This document shows, in pieces, positions 37,169-51,300 of a stretch of 64,000 nt of DNA. Under the pieces are notes generated by a model. The model was not told the origin of the DNA, did no database searches, and saw only the letters and a program-made list of their open reading frames with translations. Position numbers and translations under genes: made by a program. The DNA lies in the NCBI GenBank assembly GCA_947579665.1, contig OX388343.1, forward strand, positions 90,996,254-91,060,253. Direction: 5' to 3'. How positions within the stretch are numbered: the first letter of the stretch is position 1; each line of letters starts with the position of its first letter. The DNA is from Sympetrum striolatum. Its lineage: Eukaryota; Arthropoda; Insecta; Odonata; Libellulidae.

Positions 37169-37275
37169 CTATGTAAGTTTGAGCTGTGTATGATAACCTT
37201 TTCTTTGTATTTTTTTCATTGTTGGTTATTGTATTTAAAATTGTATTGAATTATTATTATTATTATTAGCGTGTG
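37169..37275 (+). repeat. LINE 3'-end repeat, copy 1
   Basis: Starts CTATGTAAGTTTGAGCTGTG, continues with TTTTTTCATTGTTGGTTATT and ends in a TTATTA run. It is repeated in the same direction at 37442. Confidence 0.75.
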
Positions 37276-37441
37276 TTTGTATAAATATTGATATGTAGTT
37301 GTATTTAACTGTAATTTTGATATTTTTCGGTACTCTACACCTATTAAACTCTTCTTTTTGCATTCCTATAATTTTACTGTAGATTACCTAAATGGAACCT
37401 GCTGACAAGCATTTTGCTTAGCAGGACCTGACTGTTTTGTT

Positions 37442-37555
37442 TCTATGTAAGTTTGAGCTGTGTATGACAACCTATCCTTTGCATTTTTTTCATTGTTGGT
37501 TATTGTACTGTTGTACTTTAAACTGTACTGAATAAAATTGTATTATTATTAAAAA
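37442..37555 (+). repeat. LINE 3'-end repeat, copy 2
   Basis: Same start and core as copy 1 (CTATGTAAGTTTGAGCTGTG, TTTTTTCATTGTTGGTTATT), ending TTGTATTATTATT. Preceded by GCATTTTGCTTAGCAGGACC, a typical LINE 3' stretch. Either two tail-to-head insertions or a local duplication of about 273 bp. Confidence 0.75.
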
Positions 37556-37721
37556 AGCTATTATTACTATAAAAAACCTTACAATACTCAATACTCAAGT
37601 ATCGTATAATGTTTTTCTTACGAATAATCTAGTAATTTCTACTGTGTATACATCAAATAACTTACGTTCTGATAGCCATATTTTTGTTGGTGTTTCTACT
37701 GCGCAGGCCAATCCGCACATT

Positions 37722-37797
37722 GGCTTCCACTGGGAATCGAACCCAGGATTGGTTTCACGAATAGCAAACGCGCTATCCTTTTGGCTATTAGGAAGCC
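37722..37797 (-). repeat. tRNA-like SINE head, 76 nt, nearly foldable
   Basis: On the minus strand GGCTTCC...GGAAGCC gives a 7-bp acceptor-like stem, TAGCCAAAAGG fits box A, and CTGGGTTCGATTCCCAG makes a perfect T arm. The extra base before the 3' strand and the weak D and anticodon arms argue for a SINE or tRNA pseudogene. Confidence 0.65.
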
Positions 37798-38587
37798 CTG
37801 ATTTACGTTCCGATATGTATTCTAAATCATGGCTGCTTTTTTGAATTTAAATTTTCAATTTTTGGGTCCTAAAAGTATTCTGGATGTTATGTTATAACCA
37901 TATTAACTCATAACCCTCTGGTGGTCAGTCAATTATTAGAAATAACTCTTAATTTAGCAATTTATTGAATCCTTTGCCGAATTTGGATAATTCAGCAATG
38001 AGTAAAAATCAATTAAATCAAAATGATAATGCATCTATAAATTTCAACTTACGGAAAAATATCCACCATCGTACTCATAAGGTCCAATGAATGTTTGTGA
38101 TATTGAAGATACCGATAGACATTGAAATAGATCTCGATTGATTAAAAATGGAATCTCAAATGAATTGGTGAAAATAACCTATGGATTATCGACCTTTTCT
38201 TATGCTACCACCTTTTGAATTATTATTGCGATTCCAAACTGCCTATACGATTGGCTTTTAGGAAAGGGCGATTTCACGTGTGAGCGAAATATTCTAAAAT
38301 GAGAAGAATAAATTCGATAAAACAAATAAATATCCGGTTCAGGACAAACTTTTAGTTAGTTAGTGTTAAGTCTTGGGGGCGTAAAGGTTATTTGCATCAC
38401 AAAAAATCTCCTTTCTATCTTCGTCTAAAATAAAATATTTGAACAATACACTCTTTATCGCTTATTAGCAAATAAAGATAAATGTTTAATCATTGAAATG
38501 GAATTATTCATTTTTCCGGGTGATCTTTATTGGGTTAATTGGATGAATGGCCTTCAAAGGCTAAAATTCGCCCATAAAAAGACAGCA

Positions 38588-38614
38588 TTATTATTATTAT
38601 TATTATTATTATTT
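38588..38614 (+). repeat. (TTA)n microsatellite
   Basis: About eight TTA units in a row; a similar short TTA run ends the LINE 3' copy near 37255-37270. Confidence 0.85.
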
Positions 38615-39099
38615 TCAATTCAACCTATCTAAAAGGATTCAAAAACATCTTCCGGTTTTCATGAATCATAATCCCGCGATTTCAAGGCATATTCACTTAG
38701 TTATAAATATTTCCGTTTAGCGCTGTAGTCAGGATTAACTGATAGCTAGCGGCCTCAGTTTCGAGAACAGGAAGTCTTGACAATAACTCAAAAATCTGGC
38801 GCCAAAACAAAGTCAATTCGAATAAACCAAAATTCTTGGCATTCGCCCCAGAAAAGGACTGATTTTGTCATTCTGTCATTATATGAATGAATTAGAACTC
38901 TTGAAAAAGTGCTTATTCTGAACTAATAGATTAAGTTGCAAGAATTGCCGATACATCGTAGGATCAATCAAATTCCAGCCGATGTGTCAACAATTAAATT
39001 AGCATATTTTTTTTAATTGAAAAACTTGGAATTTCTTATAAAAATAAAAACAGTAGTTTTTGTTAATCCAACAAACGGGTAAAATCGACTAACTGGTGA

Positions 39100-39630
39100 A
39101 TAACATTGTGGTATTCCAAGAAGTCAAAAGGAAAAGAAGGTAAAAATATTCAGACGAAAGTAAATCCTGTTTTTATTAAAACATTGCAAAATACCATGCC
39201 ACATTCACATTGACAAGAAAACACACATACCGAAAAGAAAAAGGGGAAAATTTGGGTGTAAAAATAGGGCAAGGGGGCGGGGGTGTTGAAATTCTTGGAT
39301 TAACTGAAAAGACTCAAAGTAAAGATGGGAGAAAGACAACATTATGTTGCAGTGAGCAAGGGAGAAGAGGTAGGAAAGACATTTTTATTCATAAGATTAA
39401 TCAAGGGCTTTGATAACCTCCTAGTTAATGGTTTTCCTCGAATCCTACCTTTTCACACTTCCACCTAATCCTATTGTGCCCTCCCAACCTTTCCCCTTTT
39501 TTGTTTAAATGTGTGTGCTTTGTCTGCTTCTTGTTTACTTGAAGATGAGGCATAATAGTTAAAATTAGTCGTGTTTTCTTGAGTTTGTGTGAGTGGCATT
39601 TTTCAAAGTTTTATTATAGAATTTCGTTTA
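39100..39630. repeat. Candidate old foldback/TIR element
   Basis: TATTAAAACATTGCAAAATA near 39176 is partly inverted against CATTTTTCAAAGTTTTATTA near 39597, and the left edge TTGTGGTATTCCA resembles the starts of the intron 1 and intron 8 foldbacks. Similarity is imperfect. Confidence 0.3.
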
Positions 39631-42139
39631 GTCTGCAAAGTTTTCCTGTTTCTTTGTTTTCGACATCAAAACATTCTGGGAGTTACTTTCACTTGAAAAA
39701 ACTAATTAATTTTTATTTTATAACGCTATTTGTTCATATTTAACACGTCTTCATATCTAAGATCTCCGTCAATATACCAACGAAATTACCATTCTGAATA
39801 TTTTATAAAACTCTTATGGGTAATCTCCATAGTTTTAATAAAAATATCAATCACCTTTGAGTGATGATAAGGAATTACGGATGCTTAATAAAATCTAGTA
39901 ATTGTCACATTTTAATGAATTTAAATCGAATGGAGGCTCGTTAACTTCGCAAACATTTTTATATTTTAATAAGAGGCAAGGAAGTTTGTCTACAAACGTG
40001 TCAAAGAAATTTTTATGCAAGATAAGATACGATGAAAATATTAGACTACCATTTTGAATATGAATATTACTTGGTATCTCGGAATGTTGTTCTTGAGTAG
40101 TTATTTGCAGTAGGATTTAAAAACTGAATGTCTTTAGTTACCGATGCAAGCAAAACGTTCACTTCTAGAAAATTGATGAAGAAACACCTTGGTCGAAATA
40201 TATTATTACCAGAAGTTTCTTCTTTCTAAATGTTCTTAAATTATCGAGCTGATATTTAACTAAATAATGTAGAAAATGTATTTAAGTGTTTTTATGCTAC
40301 GGTTCTTCGCAGTGACGGTTTGAGGCATAAAAAAGCCCCCCTTCCGGACGTGATAAAAAATTACTCTCAATAATATCTTTTTCCCAAGAAATAAAAAAGC
40401 TCTTTCAATACAACAATACCCACCTACGGCGTTATTTTCGTAGCATACTTTCATCCATGTTTGTGCTGAACAGAAATATTACTCTGAAATTTAAGGTAAC
40501 CAGAATGAGTTACCATTTACCGTCTTGGTGAATGCTACAGAGCTAACAATTGCGAGCGAGAAATCATTACTATTAAAGATGAACGTTTGATCTTAGTATT
40601 CATGTCCATAATTATGGGAGAGAAACGGCTGTGAGACGGAAAAGATGCATCACTTTTACCTTTGCTTTACCTTTTACCCTTACCATCACTTTTACCCTCT
40701 CACACATGAACTCCGAACACAGTTTACTTCTTGGCTTGTCTATTTTTCTGTTTGACCATAATTTGAACCCGCTTTCTATCCACTCCTTCCCCTCTCTCAA
40801 ATTCCATTAAGGCTTTCATTCATTCAAAGGAGTCGACCCTCCAATGTTTACGCTACTCGTTTGTCGGAGGAACCAATTTCAGCTTTTTTTCACCGTAGTA
40901 TTTTAGAGGCAGTTCTACTCATCCGGGAAAATATTGAATTTTTTTTATTAATGATGGGAGGCTGTTTAATAAAATTGTTTCTATTCTACTGATGCAAGAA
41001 AGGAAGCGTGTTATTACGATAAAATAAGGTTTTTCATTACTGATGCTCACAAGTAAATGATACTTCGTCAACTATTTTGGTACGACAACGCTAGGATACA
41101 AGTAAATGATACATCGCTGAGGGTAGAAAAACAATACGGGTGAACATTATCCTCAAAATCTTTGTTTCCCCTTTAATTTTTCAAATTTTAATGATAAACC
41201 CTCTCGACACATTTTTTAAATTTCCATAGATATTTTATTTAAAAGCTCTCATGTTACCAGCCAATCAAAGGAATCGATAAGATAACGATGCAGAGTAAGT
41301 TTATCTGCAAAAATGTTTTATTTAAACATTGAATTCGACGAATTAATTAAATTTTTTATCCACATCTAAATATGCAGTACTCTCAAAGCCACCTTTTGGC
41401 GTGCTCATGACATGGTTTGCACATATTTTACTTACTTATATGTATTGGATTACGGTTAAAAATGACATGCAATCAACAGAGAAGTATCAATCTCAAAATA
41501 TTTTTTCCAGCGAGGGAATCTGAAATACTATTCACTTGTAGCATTACCTTGGGAGATCCCTGGTCGTTACGAAGGTCCTAAACACGAAATTGAGACTTTG
41601 ATTTCTAAATGGAAAAACATACAATAATATATACTTTTAAAATGGAATATGTGTGATAGTGGAGAATGAAGGAAGGGTTCAATTGGTGCGTTTCATTAAA
41701 TAAGTTTGAGCGCAAATAGCTACCTCAAGTGAAGCAAGCAGATGACACTGTTGAGGTAAACTTGATCAATACAGACGGAGTGTCATAGAAGTTAAATACA
41801 TTTTAACAACGATATATTTTAAATTATATATTAAAATCTAGTATAAAAATTACAGAACAATGGAAATGAATGAATTAAAGATAAATAGTAAGGAAAAAAA
41901 GTAATAGGGATAGGAGGAGGTGAGGTATTGAAATTAATAATGGATGTAGAGAACAAGTATATGAATACATATATCACCCATCGCCATCTCCACATGATGT
42001 GGGGGAAAATGGAGGCAATAAAACAGACAAAGTAAGGAATCGAGAGTTTTTAAAGAGGATAGATGATTTAAGGTCAATCGCGAAGATAATCAGGAAGGGG
42101 AAACGAATTGGATATAACATGAGTTAAGAAGGAATGGAA

Positions 42140-42300
42140 TAATTACATCGTTGCTAGAGGGATTTGTGGCTGGAAGAAAGGAGGTAGGAAGGAGGACAAA
42201 GATGACTGATCATCTGAAAGGAAAAGATAGATATGGGAGAATGAAGAGATTGGCTCAAGACAGTGAAGGATGGAGGAAAACATTTCAAAGGACCTGCCCA
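42140..42300 (+). pseudogene. Short non-LTR RT C-terminal remnant
   Basis: Reads LEGFVAGRKEVGRRTKMTDH, then DRYGRMKRLAQDSEGWRK, matching the (I/L)EG.V.G.R..GR....DH......M.R.AQDRE.WR end of insect LINE RTs. The preceding 250 bp may be more of it but is too decayed to read. Confidence 0.6.
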
Positions 42301-42399
42301 CTGGCAGAATGGTTATGGTGTTTCAATATTTTATTGTTTCACTCTATGCAAACCAAATTTAAATTCTTTAATTCGGAAGCAACCGAATGATCTTTATAG

Positions 42400-45300
42400 C
42401 TTTTTTTTTAATTCACCGGATTTGATCAACCTCTGTAACTCGCATTATCCTTCTATAAGAATACTTGCTTTAATATTGGAAGCAGTTCACTCACTGAGAA
42501 TAATTAAATTCCGTAAAAGGTTATTGTGAAAAGCTTAAATCATCATCATCGAGAAGCCCTATAAGGAATATTTTATCATGAAAACGCGGTAAAGGAGGTA
42601 GTGAAAATGTGAAACAGAGGTATTAAAATGATGACGATGAAATCTGCAAGGAATACCCTTCCTTGTATAATCTTCTCATTTGTAACGGCAGAAGATAAAC
42701 AACATTTGTGACGACACGGGAATATATATCTGGACTTCCCGTACGACGTGTCGGACGTCGCGTATCAAAATTCACATTCTCTGACAGCTTCCCCATCCAA
42801 AATCGTGCAATATCTTTCGATGCCACAAGGAAGTTAGACTTCCCGAGAATCGGCTCCTTCCTAATTGTAGCGGTAAGTTCCCTAAACTTTTTTGATACAT
42901 TTTCCTTCCGTATAACATTTGTAAGGAGATGAATAGGAGAGATATTTTTGGATCAAAACTTCTTCCATCTTATTTGAAAACCTATGCTTCTTCTCCAACA
43001 CTGGTGACTTCGTCAGGGTTAAAAATGAAGACTTTAGGCTTTTGTTGGACACCAGCCAGCCAGCATTGCGCTTTCCAGTTCATAAATTTCATTTTTTAAT
43101 GCAATACAAAAGAAAGCATTCTTAATTCTCTTGGCCATATTGTGACGAATTTTGTGTTTGCTGTTCCCATATACCTCACAGTATTGACGATATGTAAAAT
43201 TAAATTTAATTTCACTATAAAATTTCATTAGCTATTCACATGTTTCGTTTTGAATAGAGAAGAACAGCTTAGGAATGTTTATAAAGTAATTCAAAGCGGC
43301 AATGTTTGTATGAAGGAATTTTTCCAGCATAGCATAAACTCATGCTTATGCTAAGCTTAAACGGCTCCTAGCTCTATCATTTTCAAAAATTTATGTTTAT
43401 CATAAATGACTTTCAATCCGAATTTCTAACGAAGGAACAACATAGGAAATAGGATATAGGAAAATTACCTTACGATCTCACAAAATGATTCATACATGTA
43501 TTAAATCATTTCCAGCAGGCAAAGACAACTACTAAAGTTAGAATTTAATTCATATTTACATAAAATTTTAGTTGATTACAGCCAAATACAAATTAAGATT
43601 AATCGAAGACAACAATAGCAAATGTTTCCATGAATACAAAAGAAGTAAAAATATTCATGCAAATAAAAAATGGATATTTTTATATTTAATAGTCTAAATA
43701 TATCAAATTATAAAATTTATACTCCCATTATGCCATTCATGTTTTAGGAAGGCGTTTCCAACTGTGAATTTCTTCGATTCGTCTTAAAATCTGCTGGCAA
43801 GTTTTGTAACGGATCCAATTATTTCCTACTGTAGTAAATAATAATAGCATAATTTATAACTCTTGAACCACTAATTATAATTTTCAACTTTTGAGGAGTA
43901 CATACAAGGACAGGAGCATATTGATATTAATATGAAAAAATGTGCATAATGTAAGAGATAAGTATCATCTTGAACCAAGATATCACGAAGGTAAGCGAAC
44001 GAACTTTCAGCCGATTATTATAAGCATCCATGGTTATTTTAAAGCCACACAGGAGAAGAAGTGAAAAAGCAGCGAACACAATAGGTGCTCGCTGGAGTCG
44101 TTGCACCGATTTTTTTAGCGCGTGTTGTGGATACGATAGTCTCCTCGGGGAAGTGAAGCAAAAAATTAAAAGAATCCACATCTCTCGCTGTTTTCCCTCC
44201 TTGGCTTCAACGGCTTTCTGCTTCCGATACCAACAATACGCCTCTCAGGATGTACTGAACACCTTTGGGAGTGCACTTGAACCGTTCTTTATTCTCCAGC
44301 CAAAAGAAAATATGAAAGGGGAAAGATCCATTCCAGAGCCCATAGCTATTTCCATCATCTGCTCTGTTTTCTTCGCCGTTAACCCATTGTACTGCATACA
44401 CGCTACGTTCCTAGAACATTCCATTGGGGTTTTGCCTTTCATTAGCCACACTACTTACGCTATCCAGTTGTAATCTGGTCGGTGCATAAGAGCACCAACC
44501 TTAATTTGGTGCACTAAAAATATTAAGTTAGTATACACTATGTTTACATAACCATACTAATTGCGTTAGTGTGTGTGACATTATTATTAGCGACATTTTA
44601 AGGCCCGATTCAGTTCAATTTGAAACTGGAGGGAAATTTTGATCCGATTCCATGAGATGGAATATAGTACAGGACCACTTATTCAGTAGCAAAAAGAGAT
44701 AAATTATTAATGGCAATTAGGAGCTATTATTTCCGCTAATTTATTCATAAAATTCTTAATAAATTAAGAAACTGTAAAACATATCTCATGGGTAATACTT
44801 CTCAGTGTCCTTTCGAACGGTCAAAATTGCTTTCAATTTAAGTGATCACGTAAAACTATTTGTTGTTTGTATAATTAAATATAACTCTATGGAAATCACA
44901 CAACAAATTTAGCTTTGTGGTCTCGACGACTTCAAGCAATGAAGTTTAAATGAATGATAGTGAATAAGTTTGGTGAACTGAATTACATTGACATGGATAA
45001 GTCGGTCTCGCTTTGTAATATTCCAGGAAAGAAAGTGAATGAGGGTACGAAGCATGCAGTAATTCAGCTCATCATGAAGTAAATTTATCAATTGGGAGGA
45101 AGTTATTTTTAGTATAAAAAGGAATTCCAGTTAATCTACATAATTATTCAAAGATTGCTTCCCTCAAGAGTAAAAGTTTCATATTATTCACGACCAAACA
45201 GAAATTAGAAAACACCCTTTTGTTATTCTCTATAACTATAAGCGTTTAGCAACCGAAACATAGCTTTGTAGCAATTAGACAAATACAATCCTATATTGAA

Positions 45301-48300
45301 TACATTAAAAAACGATAACAAGCTTAATTTATCATTACTGTACTTATCAAATTTTTACATTCAAACAAACAAAACTTATGAAACGAAAATCTTTGAGTAT
45401 AAACCAATAGCGTCACTGATTGAATTCATATAATTCATACATGGTTGTAGATCAGTTATAAAATATGAGAGTTGTACAAATTTATCTCACGGAGGCATAA
45501 GCATGAATGATGTTGTAATTTCAATGACATTGTTTTATTAGAATTAAGCTCTCGTGGAGCATGAGAGTAGAATGCGTATTACCACTTATCACATTAGGTC
45601 AATGCATTCCTTAAAATAACATAAATTGAACATCAATACGTATATCAACTGTTGAAGATAAAGTTATATCTTGAAGGTCCCGATTACTTACAAATGTCAA
45701 ATATTCACGAACGTATATTTTGCAGGATGAATGGACTTTGCAAAGGCCGACGAAACCATTCCTTCCTCAGAACAGCTGAAGGTCTGAGCAACATAGGACT
45801 TCTGAATAAAAATAGCTATAAATATGGAATAACGGAAAATCATCCATATCTTCCATCTTGCCTTCATAGCTCTTTTAATAGCATTTTACCATCTTATGTA
45901 GGTACTATAACCTAAACCCTACGTATTCGGAGAAGTAAGCTCGAAGAAGATTACTTCCATAAAATACAAAAATTTCTCCCGCAATTTGTCACAGAAAATC
46001 CGATAAAAACTTGGGAATCCAAAAATCTGCGTGCAAAACCTATGCTTTATGGTCAAACTGCAATCGCTTCTTGTCTAGTCGGTTGGGAAATTTAATGTCC
46101 TTTCCCACGATCGGTAATGCTTCAGCCGTCGTAACATTTAACGATCACTTAACTTCCTTACATTACAAAGGAGGTCGTTATTGGCGGCCTATGACCCCTA
46201 GCCGTAATAAAAACACTCCAATTTCAAAATGGGCCACCTTTGACGAGAAATCGCTTCCTTTTTACAAACTTAACCTCCCGTGAAAACTATTACATTTTTA
46301 TTGCCGTTTTCTCCAAAAGACGACCTGAACTTCTGCTGGACGGTCCTCCTAGCTTCTAAAGAACCTATGAGCATTTGTACTAGCGAGGAAAAGGAAAGCA
46401 ACAGCTGAATATCGGAAAAGGAACTCTATTTTCTTCTCGAATACCATGCATTTCAATATTTGTCATAGCTTTCGCACGGATATTAATTTTTCCTTTGATT
46501 GCTATCGCAGCAGTTATTTCTCAGATGGTTTGAGGTTTAAATTGTTTTATGAGGAAGTCTAAAATTCCTTTTTCGATTGAAGTTTCATTCTTAAATGAAG
46601 ATTCGTAAATTTACTTGTGAACATGTCTGCAATTTCTTAAAGGTTACTGAAAGATGGATAAAGTACTTAAGACTATGTATCCATTAAAATTAAGATCCTA
46701 GAAAATAATATTAAGTCTTTTAATATTTTAGTAGTTGGAAAAAAAGATTTAAAGAAACAACCACACAATATATTTTCATATATTGCATGAATAATTTCGG
46801 GAATTTTTGCATAATTACAATTTAGTATTTAACCCAAATTTTGATGTTAATTATTAAAAAAAGTTTTGGAGATTTTTACAGAAATTATGAAACTGACACC
46901 AAAGAAAATTAGATAAAAGGAACCTTTTTTGATAAAATATGGACACTAAACATTTGTTTAAAGTGGTTCAAATTGAATTGGTTGCTAAGGTGAATTGGAA
47001 TAGCTCATTTTATTGTATTTTCAATCATACTTCCAAGAAAATTAGCACTGCTGATTATGGTATCTTATCTGTAAAATAGGTAAGGATTACAGTTTATCGA
47101 CATTTTTATCATTGGAGGACGTTTGTGGAAGTGATATAATTTCATCACCAAAGATTACTATAAGTTTTAGAAACCAAATTTTCCAAAAACCACTATTTCC
47201 TTTATATTTATCATTCCTTATAAATGTATGAAAAATATCTCCAGACATGAACCTGTGGTTTATTCAGCGATATAAATCTTACCGCAGAAGAGGAATTTGC
47301 GTGTGTTAACACCTCATCACTTCGATCAACACAGTAAAGCTTCTTATATGCACTTTTTTCGTGATCCACTCTTGGTAGATCTCACTGAATTTATTGGATT
47401 TGCGTGGGTCAAAAAGTTCCGCAAGTAGGTGTTTACAAGACGTACGTAATATTTTTTTATATATTTTGAAAAAGGCCCAACTACTTATCTCATATTTTTA
47501 ATTTTACTACATGTACTCAGGTATTATTAATATAGCCATTGAAGTTAGGAATCATAATGTGGCCAGACCTCTTTGTACACCTGGATAAGTTTCACATCTT
47601 GCAAGACATTTTTAGTACACTATTTCGAAAAATTAAAAATTAAATCCTTAATTCAATTTATAAATGGGAGATCGAAGAAAGAAATTTGAATAGTTGAATA
47701 CAATATACTTCAATATTTAATAAATCTTGAATATAAGAATATAATCTTTTTAAAGGAATTATCGATTAATGAGTGAAACGCATTCAGACTTCAAAGGCAG
47801 AATTATTTTCACTCATTCACCATATACATATCTCTTCCAAGGAACGTATCAGGATTATGTTTGAACTCATGGTGCTTTGGCTGTGGCATTAGTAACGTTA
47901 TTGAATTAGTAAATTGAAGTTTTTAACGAGATCGTATTTATAAAAGTTTATCAATTATAAAATTTAGTAATTAGAAGAAAGAGATGTAGTTTATAAAGAT
48001 TGTTAAATATATATTGCTTACCTCTCCTTGAATGAGTGAAAAAGAATGACTAAAGGGGTTTTGTAGTGGGTACTAATTGGACGCTATGTCAATAAGAAGA
48101 GACAGAAAGTGACACAAAACTTCTCAACAGTAACTCCTCCTCGTAATTTTCTAGTATTAACTCAACACCGTGAATGTATTGGCTATATTCCTATTTGTCA
48201 GAAGGATAGACGGTGCTATAAGTATAAAATAAGAAGTTGTAACTGCAGCCGATAAGGTGTGCTATAAAATAGAATATAGGATAGATAAAGAGGGTGGATT

Positions 48301-51300
48301 TGGGTGGGCGACAGGATACAAATAAGGTAAGGTCAATCGAGCAATGAAAAGATTAGGCTTCGAGGGAGGCGAGCAAACAGTTTTCCCACATTATGATGAT
48401 AAATATTCAATTTCACGATAACATAAGACATTCAAATACATTCGAGGGACACTAAACCTATATACAGAAATAATGGTTCCATTAAACGATTATCAGGTTT
48501 ATTTTTCGTTTTGCATGTTCATTGTTTTCCGCATATCGTTTCAAATTTATTATTTATAACTTAATAGTGAGTGGGAAATTATGAGTAAAGTATAATCAAT
48601 GAGATCAATTATTACTAATAATTATACTTTCTTTCAAGTCCTCACGAAGAAAACGAAAATTTGCAAAGATCCGAGAAAATATTTATTTCCTGTTTTTGTA
48701 CGTGTACAGTTTACAGTACAGTACAGTACTTTACAGTGTACAGTACTTGTACAATTTCCTGTGTTTATGTTCCTCGCGTATTGGAGATTATCATCCTATG
48801 TAACGAATTTTTGGTCTCATGAAATTCAAATCAGAATGCAATGTTTATCTATAAAGGCATATAAACAAGGAATGTATTAACGACTGTTTATTTCTCCTCT
48901 CCGAAGCTCGTTTCTAAAACTGGACATCTTCGTGGTACAGTATCTTCCTCATTGAAAAGGGTTTCGGCATTGTTTTCCTGATACTAAGATTTACACTTAG
49001 CATCGTCTGGTGAGGAAAAGGATGTGCACGATGATATGACTGGAAACCGCGTAGAATAAGGATGTGGCCATTTCATATTAAACCAAAAAGGGGAAGAACT
49101 ACTACGTCTCATGTTTACAAGATGGAGAATTTGGTATCAGGTGCTGCGCGGGAAAGGACGCCAATGAAGAAACCACAACTATACTACGCACTTTGAAAAT
49201 ATAAACATGCTGTCACTAAACAACACGTGATAATCTCTATTCTGAGAATTGTACGTTTATCATCTCAGATCCTTCCCTAATACCACAGGGAGGGACTTTT
49301 TCGGTGACAACGAACCAGTAAAGCTGCGATTTCCGTTATTTCACATGATAACTACGCATGTGACTATCGTTTAGGTGTACGTCATCGTAAGCTGAATTGA
49401 CTTCTTACTGGATACTTTCCTTTGAAAAAGAATCAAGAATCCTATGAAAATAGTTGCAGAACCCCCAAATAGTTATAGTCCAGCGCTAATGAGTTAAATA
49501 AAAAAAAACCAAAAGAAATCAACAAATTTAGGATGTTTTGCTAACTCATCTCTCTGATTATTTTACCAAAGTTAATGCATTTAGTTTTTCTCGTGCATGC
49601 ATTAAATGTAGGGAATCAACATTATGCGCTACCAAAAACAGGTTCTTCTATTAATGCGTATCAATTCTTACATATTGACCGGTTTACATCATTACATCTC
49701 ATAATCGATGTTCATAAAATGATTTACTTCTCTGTCGCTTATCAGGACACTTTCATAACTAGTAATATCCCAAATTTCTCAATTCCGGAATACATAATCA
49801 TGGGAACAAAGAACTAGTATATACTACTGACGACTGGCGACTTTTGTTGAAGTTAACAGAGAGCCAAGTAAAGGCTGAGATATTTTAGAAGAAAATGTCT
49901 TTAAATATTGAGTCCGTCATAAAATTAACCGGCGAAGAAAATTGACAATTGATTATTTGGAGGTTCGATAATTCAGATTAGCTTTGGAGTAGTAAGATGA
50001 CAAAATTATCCGTTTAATATCCTTTGCGTTGGATACAACATATTGGCACAATAGGAAAAACGAATGAGCCAACATCTTGCAACGTTTTTGCAGACATTTT
50101 CATAGTTCATATTGACAATTGGACAGTTCGTATTGACAAATATACAGGATTCATGATACGAACGCATACTGGTAACTTATTTCCGCTTCGTATGGGGTGA
50201 AAGACGTCTTATTTATAACATTTAAATCCTTTATAGATGTACCACATGAGTCTGAAATGTTGTTACAAAAAGCAAACCATTGCTTTGGGATGTATATGAT
50301 TATATATTAGAACACGTTTCTCAATGATTACTTGAAAAATTTTCAAGTTTTGATTGTAAATCTAAGTTAAAGAATTAACTTTAAAAAAAGAGATAAATAT
50401 TGTCGACGGGTTTGGTAGTTCGAACTCAAGTTCGTCGGTAGAGAGTCTTAACTAATCAAATGAAATTAAATCGGGATTTTAACTTTTTAAACCAAAGAAA
50501 TTGACTTTAAAATTCAATATAGGAAGGTTGGCCGAGATGAGCACTCATACGGCAAGATAGGGAGACGGGATGGCAAGTTTAATTCTAGTTAAGATATAAG
50601 GCCGATGTCCAATTTGAAATACGGAAACTGCGCATCAAATAATAAATCATTTCTTTATCCATTGAGTTTTATTAAATAGGGCCTTAGCTAGTATTGCAGC
50701 TTGGACTCTGAATTCATTTCATTCTATACACACATTCCAGCACTCTTGCTTTTGCTGGACTTTCCATAAGATACCTAGTAATGAAATTGGCGATTCAATT
50801 TCCTTATACTTTAATTATACTCTTATTCTGGAAACTGTCAATCGAATTAAGTGTTTAATCCTCATTATCAATGTTATGAAATCTCTTCATCAAGAATTAG
50901 CAATAGGAAGCGTTACGTCTCCGTGACATAACTACCTTATGTGTACTATCTTACAATGTAACTTTCTGAACTGAAACGTCAGCTGGTAAAGATTTTGAAA
51001 CACTCATCACTTTGGAAGTACTTTCCGGGAGGTCTATCTCTACTTTGAAGAGGAAAAAACATTTTTTTGTATTTTTCCTTTCGTGGAAGAAGCTCAGCTG
51101 CTTCTCTGTTCGTACATTTCAAAACTTCTCCGAAAACGTCACTTTGCGGTCTACACCAAAATTCGTTTTTATTAGACTTCCAACTCCAAATCCGACCTCA
51201 GCTGCATTACTTCCCTAAACTCTTTTCCGGTAAAGTTTTTGTTTTCCTCAACATGGAAACGCTCAACATCTAACACGGATCTTAGGAACCTTTAATTCAC

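Larger units (their letters stand above)
37800..42135. other. Intergenic, mostly unannotatable
   Basis: Apart from the TTA run and the candidate foldback, I see only short frames. 40636-40690 is a CTTTTACC-type low-complexity stretch. ACAAGTAAATGATAC occurs twice, about 50 bp apart, at 41050-41110. Confidence 0.5.

Noticed and set aside
37722..37797. Functional tRNA gene
   Set aside because: Acceptor and T arms pair, but there is an extra base and the D and anticodon arms do not fold normally; the family has other copies.
38588..38614. CRISPR or satellite array
   Set aside because: Simple trinucleotide repeat without spacers; the genome is eukaryotic.
44030..44473. 147-codon ORF, the longest single frame in the window
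   Set aside because: No recognisable domain, and two minus-strand frames overlap it. A chance frame in a less AT-rich patch is the simpler reading.
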